Source: a bacterium
Lineage (GTDB): Bacteria > Patescibacteriota > Saccharimonadia > Saccharimonadales > UBA4665
Direction of reading: 5' to 3'
Assembly (NCBI GenBank): GCA_029549845.1
Contig: JAKPIL010000035.1
Location: 1-8,307 of the forward strand
DNA: 8,307 nucleotides
Positions 1-6,513 of this stretch are shown here, piece by piece (within the stretch, counting starts at the first letter, position 1; every line of letters starts with the position of its first letter). Both the position numbers and the translations under genes were made by a program. The notes beneath the pieces were generated by a model. That model did no database searches. It saw only the letters and a program-made list of their open reading frames with translations, and was not told the DNA's origin.

Positions 1-342
1 ACGGCGGTATTGTCCCGCACAGAACTTATAAGTATCGTAAAAGTCACGAGCTTGTTCGCCCGAGAGAGCGCCGGCAGTATTGTGCTGAGCGTTGACGAGG
101 CGAGCGAAAGTATATGGATACGCGCGGTTGCATCGCAGTTGGGTGAAAATAACGCCACGGCTGCAGTAAAAGCAGTTGGATCAGGCTCAATCACGCTTAA
201 TTCGCGCTATCTCCTTGAAGCCCTCCAGGCTATGAGTGGTAAAGATGTACAAATTGGGTTCAACGGCAAGGTTGAGGCGGTATTACTGGCTGACCCCTCT
301 AAAGAAGACTACAGGCACCTCATCATGCCTCTCAAAAGCTAA
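1..342 (+). CDS. dnaN: DNA polymerase III beta subunit (sliding clamp), 3' end only
   Basis: The reading frame is open from the first base, so the gene begins outside the window; 113 C-terminal residues are visible. They match domain III of the beta clamp, the ring that holds DNA polymerase III on DNA and docks other replication and repair proteins. Supporting features are the domain opening around TAVLSRTELISIV, the stretch SITLNSRYLLEALQAMSGKDVQIGF (here split as SITLNSRYLLEAL then QAMSGKDVQIGF), which corresponds to the conserved 'fN..YLldvL.a...e.v.i' region, and the C-terminal HLIMPLKS, equivalent to the E. coli clamp end VVMPMRL. The TTG at base 10 is an internal codon, not a start. recF follows after 18 bases, the usual dnaN-recF pairing. 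Recognition is from family memory; domains I and II cannot be checked here. Confidence 0.93.
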   Translation, partial: TAVLSRTELISIVKVTSLFARESAGSIVLSVDEASESIWIRAVASQLGENNATAAVKAVGSGSITLNSRYLLEALQAMSGKDVQIGFNGKVEAVLLADPSKEDYRHLIMPLKS

Positions 343-348
343 CTGAGG

Positions 349-354
349 TATACT
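349..354 (+). promoter_or_regulatory. Possible -10 box for a leaderless recF transcript
   Basis: TATACT matches five of six positions of the TATAAT -10 consensus. It ends six bases before the recF ATG, so a transcript started at the normal distance would begin at or next to the A of the start codon. I see no convincing -35 hexamer about 17 bases upstream. The only Shine-Dalgarno-like sequence, GAGG at 345-348, is 12 bases from the ATG, which is long. The match could be chance, and recF may simply be read through from dnaN. Confidence 0.3.
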
Positions 355-360
355 GGCCGT

Positions 361-1443
361 ATGATATCCGACATCCGGCTGCAACACTTTCGTTCATACA
401 ATGACGCAGCGTTTGAATTTGGGCCGGCGGTAAATATCATCGTTGGCCCAAATGGAAGTGGCAAAACAAACCTACTTGAAGCGTTGCTTGTGGTGGCCCA
501 AGGCTCATCATACCGGGTGTCAGACAGTGACCTGCTGCAGTTTGGGGCAGAATGGACACGAATTGATGCGCATACGAATGATTCTGCGCTTCGCACCATG
601 AAACTCCGCACTGAAGCAGGTATAAAAAAATCATTCGAGATAGATGAAAAACAATACCAGCGTCTCCCTGCCATAAAACGCCTTCCTGTCGTATTATTTG
701 AGCCAGACCATTTGCATATACTGAACGGGTCGCCAGAGGGCCGGCGGATATATATAGACGACATTCTCGAACAAACAAAACCGGGATTTACAAGTTTTCG
801 TAAAAACTACAAGCGCGTCCTCTCACAGCGCAATGCCCTCCTCAAGCACCACCATGCTCACAAACAAGACTTTTTCCCATGGAATCTCCGCCTCAGTGAG
901 CTGGGTGCAGTGATTCACCGGGCCCGGACGGAGCTGCTCGATGAATTTACGACGCGCATAGAACCGCTATACCAAGAACTCTCGCACAGCAAAACAGAGG
1001 TCACACTGCGGTACGAAAGCCGATTCCCAACCGACACATACGAATCACAGTTGCTCCACACTCTCGAAACAAACCTTCAAACAGATGTAGAGCGAGGATT
1101 CACCTCGTATGGCCCCCACCGAGAAGACTTTGCGGTATTTTTTGGCGATACCCCTGCCCCACTTATTGCATCGCGCGGAGAGATTCGTACAGTGACATTG
1201 GGCCTAAAAATACTTGAACTCCAGGCACTTCAGGCGGCAACCGGTCAAAAACCGCTGCTGCTGCTCGACGATGTCTTTAGTGAGCTTGACGGTGCGCGGC
1301 GCCGCGCCCTGACGGCATATCTTACAGACCACCAAACATTCCTAACCACCACCGATGCCGACATCGTCGTCAAACACTTCACAAGCAGCACTATCATCCC
1401 GCTCGTGGAACAGAACATACATCAGGAAATCGACATTAATTAG
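361..1443 (+). CDS. recF: RecF recombination mediator ATPase
   Basis: RecF is an SMC-like ATPase that binds DNA at gaps and, with RecO and RecR, loads RecA for gap repair and restart of stalled replication. The 360 residues match the family's usual length (E. coli 357). Walker A is GPNGSGKT at residues 29-36. The RecF family signature EPDHLHILNGSPEGRR is at 114-129, GPHREDF is near 251-257, Walker B LLLLDD is at 299-304 and is followed by the D-loop SELD at 307-310. The ABC signature region reads SRGEIRT (about 271-277) in place of the more common S.GQ..T form. The ATG start is supported by the N-terminus aligning directly with other RecF proteins (I..L.L..FR); GAGG at 345-348 is a distant ribosome site. 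It follows dnaN closely and ends inside a hairpin shared with the convergent gene, with a 3' overlap of 8 bases. Confidence 0.96.
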   Translation: MISDIRLQHFRSYNDAAFEFGPAVNIIVGPNGSGKTNLLEALLVVAQGSSYRVSDSDLLQFGAEWTRIDAHTNDSALRTMKLRTEAGIKKSFEIDEKQYQRLPAIKRLPVVLFEPDHLHILNGSPEGRRIYIDDILEQTKPGFTSFRKNYKRVLSQRNALLKHHHAHKQDFFPWNLRLSELGAVIHRARTELLDEFTTRIEPLYQELSHSKTEVTLRYESRFPTDTYESQLLHTLETNLQTDVERGFTSYGPHREDFAVFFGDTPAPLIASRGEIRTVTLGLKILELQALQAATGQKPLLLLDDVFSELDGARRRALTAYLTDHQTFLTTTDADIVVKHFTSSTIIPLVEQNIHQEIDIN

Positions 1444-1458
1444 TGTCGATTTCCTGAT
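1421..1458. terminator. Symmetric hairpin at the convergent gene ends, probable two-way terminator
   Basis: Bases 1421-1435 (ATCAGGAAATCGACA) and 1444-1458 (TGTCGATTTCCTGAT) are perfect 15-bp reverse complements around the 8-base loop TTAATTAG (1436-1443). The loop holds the recF stop TAG (1441-1443) and the complement of the PEGA gene's TAA (1436-1438). A stem this long between two convergent operons is best explained as transcription termination or protection of both mRNA 3' ends. Neither side has a clear run of Ts after the stem, so it is not a textbook intrinsic terminator. Confidence 0.75.
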
Positions 1459-2050
1459 CTGGGTTAATGATAATATGCATTGAGTCTGGATTATAACCCA
1501 TGGAACGTATCCACTGTTTTGCATCAGCTATCGCTTCGTCAGACTGTGCATGTATAACAATGGTGGGCCTCCCATTTGAGTTAGTTGCCCCAACACCAAC
1601 TTGATATGAGAAGCCAGGACCTATAAACGGGAGCTCTTTAATAAATGGCTCTAGCTCGAGAGCTTTGTTTACTGCTGAGTCGGTATTTCGCCCGCTTATG
1701 CGTTCAGCAATCCGCTGATCCTCGGGGTGTGCAGTATACCAATTTGTCGTTTTTGGTGAATTCGGTAACAACGACAATCCCACATACATCGTCTCTGTTT
1801 TTTTCACACTAACTACCTTTTGTTCGTCGGCGAAACCATCCAAACGCACAGAAATCGTATGTTTTCCAGGCGCCACGCGCACCACACCGGGCTTCTGCCG
1901 ATGCCCGTCTACATAAGCAGACGCCGCTAGAGGAGAGAAGTCAAGTTCTATCCGCGAGGAATATTTTCGGGAAAAGGATGTGTTTATTATGAAAATAACC
2001 AAAAACAGAGCTACAATGATTACGGAAAAACCAGCAAATTTTTTTCTCAC
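1436..2050 (-). CDS. Membrane-anchored PEGA-domain protein
   Basis: This is a 204-residue protein of unknown exact function, the last gene of the leftward operon. I chose the GTG at 2048-2050 because AGGAGGTT (2057-2064 on this strand) sits at ideal distance from it; a longer frame from a TTG at 2068 would place that site inside the gene. From the GTG, residues 1-6 are positive (MRKKF), 7-24 form one membrane helix, and about 33-98 resemble a PEGA domain, a small beta fold often found on surface proteins: IELDFSPLAASAYVDG, then PGVVRVAPGKHTISVRLDGF. Residues about 105-200 form a further predicted alpha/beta region (for example GRPTIVIHAQ and AKQWIRSMGY) that I do not recognise. The topology suggests a short tail inside and the bulk outside. 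It occupies the place held by a VirB8-like single-pass protein in Tn916-type modules, but no VirB8 fold is evident. Its C-terminus QEIDTN is dictated by the terminator hairpin. Confidence 0.85.
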   Translation of the reverse strand: MRKKFAGFSVIIVALFLVIFIINTSFSRKYSSRIELDFSPLAASAYVDGHRQKPGVVRVAPGKHTISVRLDGFADEQKVVSVKKTETMYVGLSLLPNSPKTTNWYTAHPEDQRIAERISGRNTDSAVNKALELEPFIKELPFIGPGFSYQVGVGATNSNGRPTIVIHAQSDEAIADAKQWIRSMGYNPDSMHIIINPDQEIDTN

Positions 2051-2054
2051 TAGA

Positions 2055-3470
2055 TTAACCTCCTGCAACTGGTGTGCTCGTATTTGTACTTAATAACCTC
2101 ACAATAGTATAACTGCCTCGATCGTCACTCACATAGGATTTTCCTAGTACTGGCATACGCGTCCCCATCGATGCATCCGCCCGGTCATACCCAGAAGAGG
2201 ACTGTGGTCCGACAAATATCCACGTATGGCCGGTCGGGGCGCCGTTAACAATTAGAATATCTCCTTGTTGCAGTTGGCTCGTGTCGGTTAGTTGCGTCAA
2301 GGTATATTTTTCTGGGTGTGCTTTGACGTAATCCATTTGTGCTGAGGTGCTCGAACCGGGATAGTTTGGGTCCGCACCGCTTGCATGCATGACGGTGCCA
2401 ACAAAGACACCGCAATCCGCGCCACCACTGAACGTAGGGTCGTCTAATTTTCCGGGGTTAAATTGTTTGAGTCCGGCAATATATTCTGGTTTTGCTACCA
2501 TGGGGTCTGTTTGCTTTGTTGGCCAGGAGAATTCAAGAGCCCTTTGGACTATAGCGAGACTGTTACCCGCAGAAGCTGCGCCGCTACTAAGGCAATTACC
2601 ATCGCCACCACTCACGCTCGCGGTATTCGTCGGGCTGCTTTGGCCACCAGCAGGTTTATAAACGAGCTTTTCTTTTGCGGTTATGTGAGCCGGTTGTTCT
2701 TTGGTGCTCGTACCAATTACAGTACCAGCCATGTCCGCATACCGTGATCTTGTTTGGCTCACGAGAGTTAATCGTTGCTGATAGTATAACTGCGCTGCAT
2801 TTGGGCCAAGTGCGGGAATACCATCACTGCCGTCATAGCTTGGGTCAGAGACAGCAGCCCAATACTTATTTCCTTCATAGCGCTTGTAGTAGGTCAGCGC
2901 TTCCATGAACTGCTCCGCCGTAGAAGATTGAATGACTAGCGTTGCCGCTAGTCTTGATTGCGAACTCCCAACCATTGTGCGAGCAGTTCCCTCTACTCCG
3001 TTATCGAACGAGCTAAATGACTGCCTGCCGGCACTATCGGTAGCGCTAGATAGTAACTCGGGCGAGTTTATGCCAGTGTTTAAGGGATTAAATAGATTAC
3101 TATTGTTAATATCTCCCCCCTCGCCCCACATAAATGCGACAAGCGCGATAACATGCTCCTCTGTGACGGCAACGCTTTGGTCTACACCTTTCTTCTTCGC
3201 AATATTTTTCAGAGTTTCAATAGCGAACTGCTCAAGGATGTAAGGAGGCTGTAGGCCGCTGCTCCAGGTGCCGCTCGTCGCTCCGCTTGAAATACCTGTT
3301 GAGGTTAATCCGGCAGAACCACACTCGACGCCGATAGCAACATCATAGGCGTAAATGCCGCGCTCGTACACCAGTGACTGCTCGGCACTTAAAGCGGTGA
3401 CTTTTGTTGCGTCAAAAACAAACACAGAGCATAGGAGTACCACGGCAATGAGACGTAGCAGCCTATGCAC
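2055..3470 (-). CDS. Secreted two-domain peptidoglycan hydrolase (lysozyme-like + NlpC/P60-like)
   Basis: The 471-residue protein probably cuts cell wall outside the membrane for the secretion machine. Residues 1-26 look like a signal peptide (positive start, hydrophobic LIAVVLLCSVFVF, cleavage near VTA or LSA). Residues about 80-245 resemble the lysozyme-like domain of phage and conjugation hydrolases: WGEGGD at 115-120 with Glu117 as candidate catalytic acid, FNPLNTG at 127-133, and FSSFDNGVEGT at 152-162. A Ser/Thr/Gly-rich linker spans about 250-305. The C-terminal part, about 305-460, is NlpC/P60- or CHAP-like: Cys353 in ADCGVFV is the probable nucleophile and His415 in TGHTWIFVG its partner. 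The GTG start has GGAG six bases upstream and overlaps the previous stop by 8 bases (GTGCATAG). Lysozyme plus cysteine peptidase in one chain is the architecture of Tn916 Orf14 and PrgK. Domain names are pattern matches, not search results. Confidence 0.85.
   Translation of the reverse strand: MHRLLRLIAVVLLCSVFVFDATKVTALSAEQSLVYERGIYAYDVAIGVECGSAGLTSTGISSGATSGTWSSGLQPPYILEQFAIETLKNIAKKKGVDQSVAVTEEHVIALVAFMWGEGGDINNSNLFNPLNTGINSPELLSSATDSAGRQSFSSFDNGVEGTARTMVGSSQSRLAATLVIQSSTAEQFMEALTYYKRYEGNKYWAAVSDPSYDGSDGIPALGPNAAQLYYQQRLTLVSQTRSRYADMAGTVIGTSTKEQPAHITAKEKLVYKPAGGQSSPTNTASVSGGDGNCLSSGAASAGNSLAIVQRALEFSWPTKQTDPMVAKPEYIAGLKQFNPGKLDDPTFSGGADCGVFVGTVMHASGADPNYPGSSTSAQMDYVKAHPEKYTLTQLTDTSQLQQGDILIVNGAPTGHTWIFVGPQSSSGYDRADASMGTRMPVLGKSYVSDDRGSYTIVRLLSTNTSTPVAGG
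2057..2064 (-). promoter_or_regulatory. Strong ribosome binding site for the PEGA gene
   Basis: On the minus strand this reads AGGAGGTT; the AGGAGG core lies eight bases before the GTG at 2048-2050. It overlaps the last Gly-Gly codons and stop of the upstream hydrolase gene. It decides the start in favour of GTG and suggests translational coupling across the 4-base gap. Confidence 0.85.
2934..2953 (-). repeat. Perfect 8-bp hairpin with GNRA loop inside the hydrolase gene
   Basis: The minus-strand (mRNA) reading is GACTAGCG, loop GCAA, CGCTAGTC: a perfect 8-bp stem closed by a GNRA-type tetraloop, an especially stable RNA cap. It lies in the codons for RLAATLV in the lysozyme-like domain. One such stem in 8 kb is not improbable by chance, so a role is uncertain. 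Confidence 0.4.
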
Positions 3471-6400
3471 CGCCTACTCCACCACAATGGGACTTGTCGG
3501 GCACAGGATCCCAATGCCAAGACTCACGCATATACTGCCTATAACTGAAGCGAGCGGCGTTATTTTCGAGCCATCGCCAAACACGACTACCTGGATCGGT
3601 CGCTCGGCCAGAGGTGCAGGAGGTCGCGTTGGTTTTAACGTTGGTTCCTGCGAAATCGATCGCAAAACCCATCTGATGGTTTGAATATCCGGGAACAGCT
3701 ACATAACGACCGTCTCCGCTCATACAGAGCGCATTCTGTCTGCAGAGATTTTGTTGATGGGTCATAGTTCTAAAACTGCTTACCGCAGAAAGAACTAACC
3801 CGCTTTGACCAACCGACTTATCGGCCTTTGCGGCAAGAAAGAGCTCGGTCACATTTTTCGAGACTCGTGAGTTGACGATAACATCTCCATTGGCTCCAGT
3901 AACGCCGAAACCACCATTGCTTTCTGCGCTCGTGCTCTTGAACCCGCTTACCGCGCAGATTCGTATTGGTATCTTCGCGCCCTTTGCATAGCCGTCTTGT
4001 ATGCCTAGGTCGCGTGTTTCTTTTTCGGCCGTCGAAGGGTCGTCATAGCAAGCTATGCTCTCCGAGCTTGTAAAGAGCTGGGAGCTGTCAAGTGAGGTGG
4101 GCTGCGCGGTTGTGTTGGGAGCTGCCTGTGCGCTCCCTGTTGGACTATCTTGCCCGACGCGGTCGCATGATTCGGCCCGCCCAAGCCGGCAACCCTCAGT
4201 CTCCATTGCCATGGAGGCGTTGATGAATGCAGACACTCTGTTCCAGCTATCGCTATCTTGTTGACCGCAGTTGGCAGCCGCGTAACCGGTTGAATATATA
4301 TTTGGTTTTGTTCTGGCGCGGACCGCCCATACCATCGTCCCTCCAAAGTCTTCTTTTACGATCTCTGCACCGAAACACACCATTGCTCGGTCCACATACT
4401 GGCCGCTCGAGCTATCAAGGATTGTGGCTGTCTTGTCGGCGTTGTCGTAGGGGTCAGCGTAGCGGGGGTCATTGAGAACGGCGTTTGAAAGGTCAAAGGT
4501 CGGGAAACCCCAGTCGAACGAAGCCGTCTCTGCTGAGGCTCTGTTTTGAGGGATGGCCCACGAGGGAAGGCGCAGAAGCAAGCTTGGTAGTGTGGCGATC
4601 GACGAAGCCATTCTTGAGGTCTGGGTGGCAATGTCGGATGATTGTGTGTCTACAAAACGCCCCGCTAAAGAACGATAATCATAGGGATTAAATACGCGGG
4701 CTAGAAACGACTGTCTTGACCAGGTTGCTTTCTCCTCAGCGCGCCATTCTTGCTCTCTGAGCATCGCAGTCGTGTTGTCTATAGGAACCCCCGCAGAGGA
4801 TGTCGATACTTCGTTTGCGCCTGCCCGTGCCCCATATGCGTCGAATGCCCCACCATCAGCCCCTTGGTGGGGAATGCCAATGGGCGGTTCTTCTGCGAGG
4901 AGCTTCGGTATGGTTGACTGTATGTAGGTTATCATTATCTGGGAGGCCGCCGCCCCACCAGCTGTTGTGATCCCTTTTAATATCCACCCCCCTGGTCCAA
5001 CTATTAACTGTATGGCACCAAGGGCCAGCCCCACTGCTTGACCACCAGCGCTACAAACAGAATCGGCTTTATAGCTCTCTAGTGTCTTTAAGAAGGCAGC
5101 CGCTGCATTGGTTGTCGAAAAGGCTGCTTTGAGCGAGGCATCAACTGGGATGCCGCCCGTCTTGCCTTCAAGGGCACGGACCGCCTCGCTATCAAAAGGT
5201 GTGGTTTTTGTAACGGGGTCGACCATATTCTCTGTATATGCTTCAACGTTCATTTTTGTCACATCAGGAGAGCTTGCGGCAATCTGTTCACCGACTGCCT
5301 GGGCGTCTGCACCGGACTTTACGGCAGGGTCACGGTAGTTCTCCTGGTTTATAGTATCGGCTTCCTTGGCTACATCATAGGCAATACACAACGCCCCCTG
5401 AGCAAGGACCACGCCCGCAGCTGCGCCGGCGCCGGCCGTCGCCTTCGCCTTGATTGACGCAAGTCGTGCCTTGGCGGCCTCGCTTCTCGCAGCGATTTTT
5501 GCGGTGCGATTTTTTTCCATCTCTCGAAAGGATTTACTTTTCCGCAATAATTCAAGAGTTTTAGCGTCGAGTGACGAGGCCCCCCGCTGCAGAGGGTGAA
5601 ACATAGAAGGGACACCATAATAGCTGCGCAGAAGACGCATTTGAATGAAAGCGTCTATTTTTCCGGCTCCGCTTTGGCGTACGATATCCTTAAGCACTAG
5701 CTCACGCGTTTTCAGGGGCAAGTCCTGCATACTAAACCGAACATTCCCACCGTTTGCACCGACATATACTTTAGAGGCATTTACACCGTATCGATCTGAC
5801 ACGTATTTTCCAATCTCCTCTCGGCTCATTGCGCGCATATCACTCAGCTTAGATGGGTCAAGGCTGACAGCACGGATATGGCCGGTAAGCCCCTCCGGAA
5901 GAATCGTTACCCCGGTTTTGCCCAGGCTCGTTATCATTTTTGGATAGAGCCGGTACTCGAGCATGTTTAGCCTGGTGGAGCCGACGCTACCCGTACGCAT
6001 ATAGCGGTATATGCGTCCGAGAGTAATTGTTCGGCTGCGCTCGTTGTGGGTTGTTGCATTTAAGAGTATTTGAGAATAGTTGTAGGCTTGAGCCGGAAGG
6101 ATACCGGTAACGAGAATACCAAGCCCCCCTGCAGAAAGTAGTCCAACTATACCACCGGCGACCATTGAGCGGCGCTTTGTAATCATTTTTGCGAGCGAGC
6201 GAGCCTGCAGACGATTCTTGAAGCCAGTGTAGCCCTTGCCGAGCATCTCATCATTTGGCTCGTCCTGTGACGCAGGGTTCTCTTCTTGGTCGCGTAAGGA
6301 TGCGGCGTCAGCAGTCCCCTCAGAGGCTTTGTCTCTATCCTGCGAATCCGCACTCGGTGAATCGCCAGAGGTTTCTTTTGGGGCACGGGAGTCAGTAGCG

Positions 6401-6504
6401 GCGGTGTCGCCGTCTATTCCAAAACCGTCACGAGCCCCCTCGCCCGGACGGCTGTCTACGTTGCCTGGTGCGTCATAGTTTGCGTGGTCTGTTGGGGTGC
6501 GCAT
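3463..6504 (-). CDS. Polytopic membrane protein with C-terminal VanY-type D-Ala-D-Ala carboxypeptidase domain
   Basis: This 1013-residue protein joins a membrane module to a wall peptidase. Residues 1-110 are hydrophilic and acidic (Asp/Glu/Ser-rich), probably disordered and cytoplasmic, ending in a basic patch (KMITKRR). Hydrophobic segments lie near 113-138, 356-376, 488-508 and 511-529; a further one near 636-651 is doubtful. The stretch 331-356 is a charged Ala/Lys/Arg helix. The C-terminal domain, about 840-1007, is VanY/peptidase M15-like: SSFRT at 909-913, SNHQMGFAID at 941-950 with zinc ligands His943 and Asp950, and ESWHW at 994-998 with catalytic Glu994 and ligand His997. All key residues are present. 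Ten cysteines lie at 710-1007 and only two before (373, 484), suggesting an oxidised, external tail. ATG start: AGGA five bases upstream. Its place after VirB4 is that of the VirB6-like Orf15 of Tn916; that equivalence is inferred from order and topology, not sequence identity. Confidence 0.88.
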   Translation of the reverse strand: MRTPTDHANYDAPGNVDSRPGEGARDGFGIDGDTAATDSRAPKETSGDSPSADSQDRDKASEGTADAASLRDQEENPASQDEPNDEMLGKGYTGFKNRLQARSLAKMITKRRSMVAGGIVGLLSAGGLGILVTGILPAQAYNYSQILLNATTHNERSRTITLGRIYRYMRTGSVGSTRLNMLEYRLYPKMITSLGKTGVTILPEGLTGHIRAVSLDPSKLSDMRAMSREEIGKYVSDRYGVNASKVYVGANGGNVRFSMQDLPLKTRELVLKDIVRQSGAGKIDAFIQMRLLRSYYGVPSMFHPLQRGASSLDAKTLELLRKSKSFREMEKNRTAKIAARSEAAKARLASIKAKATAGAGAAAGVVLAQGALCIAYDVAKEADTINQENYRDPAVKSGADAQAVGEQIAASSPDVTKMNVEAYTENMVDPVTKTTPFDSEAVRALEGKTGGIPVDASLKAAFSTTNAAAAFLKTLESYKADSVCSAGGQAVGLALGAIQLIVGPGGWILKGITTAGGAAASQIMITYIQSTIPKLLAEEPPIGIPHQGADGGAFDAYGARAGANEVSTSSAGVPIDNTTAMLREQEWRAEEKATWSRQSFLARVFNPYDYRSLAGRFVDTQSSDIATQTSRMASSIATLPSLLLRLPSWAIPQNRASAETASFDWGFPTFDLSNAVLNDPRYADPYDNADKTATILDSSSGQYVDRAMVCFGAEIVKEDFGGTMVWAVRARTKPNIYSTGYAAANCGQQDSDSWNRVSAFINASMAMETEGCRLGRAESCDRVGQDSPTGSAQAAPNTTAQPTSLDSSQLFTSSESIACYDDPSTAEKETRDLGIQDGYAKGAKIPIRICAVSGFKSTSAESNGGFGVTGANGDVIVNSRVSKNVTELFLAAKADKSVGQSGLVLSAVSSFRTMTHQQNLCRQNALCMSGDGRYVAVPGYSNHQMGFAIDFAGTNVKTNATSCTSGRATDPGSRVWRWLENNAARFSYRQYMRESWHWDPVPDKSHCGGVGGA
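3477..3480 (-). promoter_or_regulatory. Ribosome binding site for the two-domain hydrolase
   Basis: GGAG on the minus strand, six bases before the GTG at 3468-3470. It lies inside the last codons of the VanY-fusion gene, which encode Gly-Gly-Val-Gly-Gly-Ala, so translation of the two genes is probably coupled. It supports the GTG start. Confidence 0.7.
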
Positions 6505-6509
6505 GGTAT

Positions 6510-6513
6510 TCCT
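6510..6513 (-). promoter_or_regulatory. Ribosome binding site for the VanY-fusion gene, overlapping the VirB4 stop
   Basis: On the minus strand TAGGA contains both the last two bases of the VirB4 stop codon TAG and the AGGA site, five bases before the ATG at 6502-6504. The sharing implies that ribosomes ending VirB4 are well placed to start the next gene. Confidence 0.65.

Noticed and set aside
339..778. Minus-strand open frames of 113-141 codons within recF
   Set aside because: They lie opposite a strongly conserved recF, have no recognisable domain or ribosome site, and are frame shadows.
1294..1307. 14-bp GC-only perfect palindrome GCGCGGCGCCGCGC in recF
   Set aside because: It encodes GARRRA right after the D-loop and follows from clustered arginine and alanine codons; no sign of a regulatory role.
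3423..3470. Lipoprotein signal at Cys14 of the two-domain hydrolase
   Set aside because: The residues before the Cys (VLLC) lack the small residue at -1 needed for a lipobox, and the Cys is in the middle of the hydrophobic core; an ordinary signal peptide fits better.
2389..5947. Plus-strand open frames of 66-114 codons within the minus-strand operon
   Set aside because: Low-complexity translations with no domain, no ribosome site and complete overlap with well-supported genes on the other strand.
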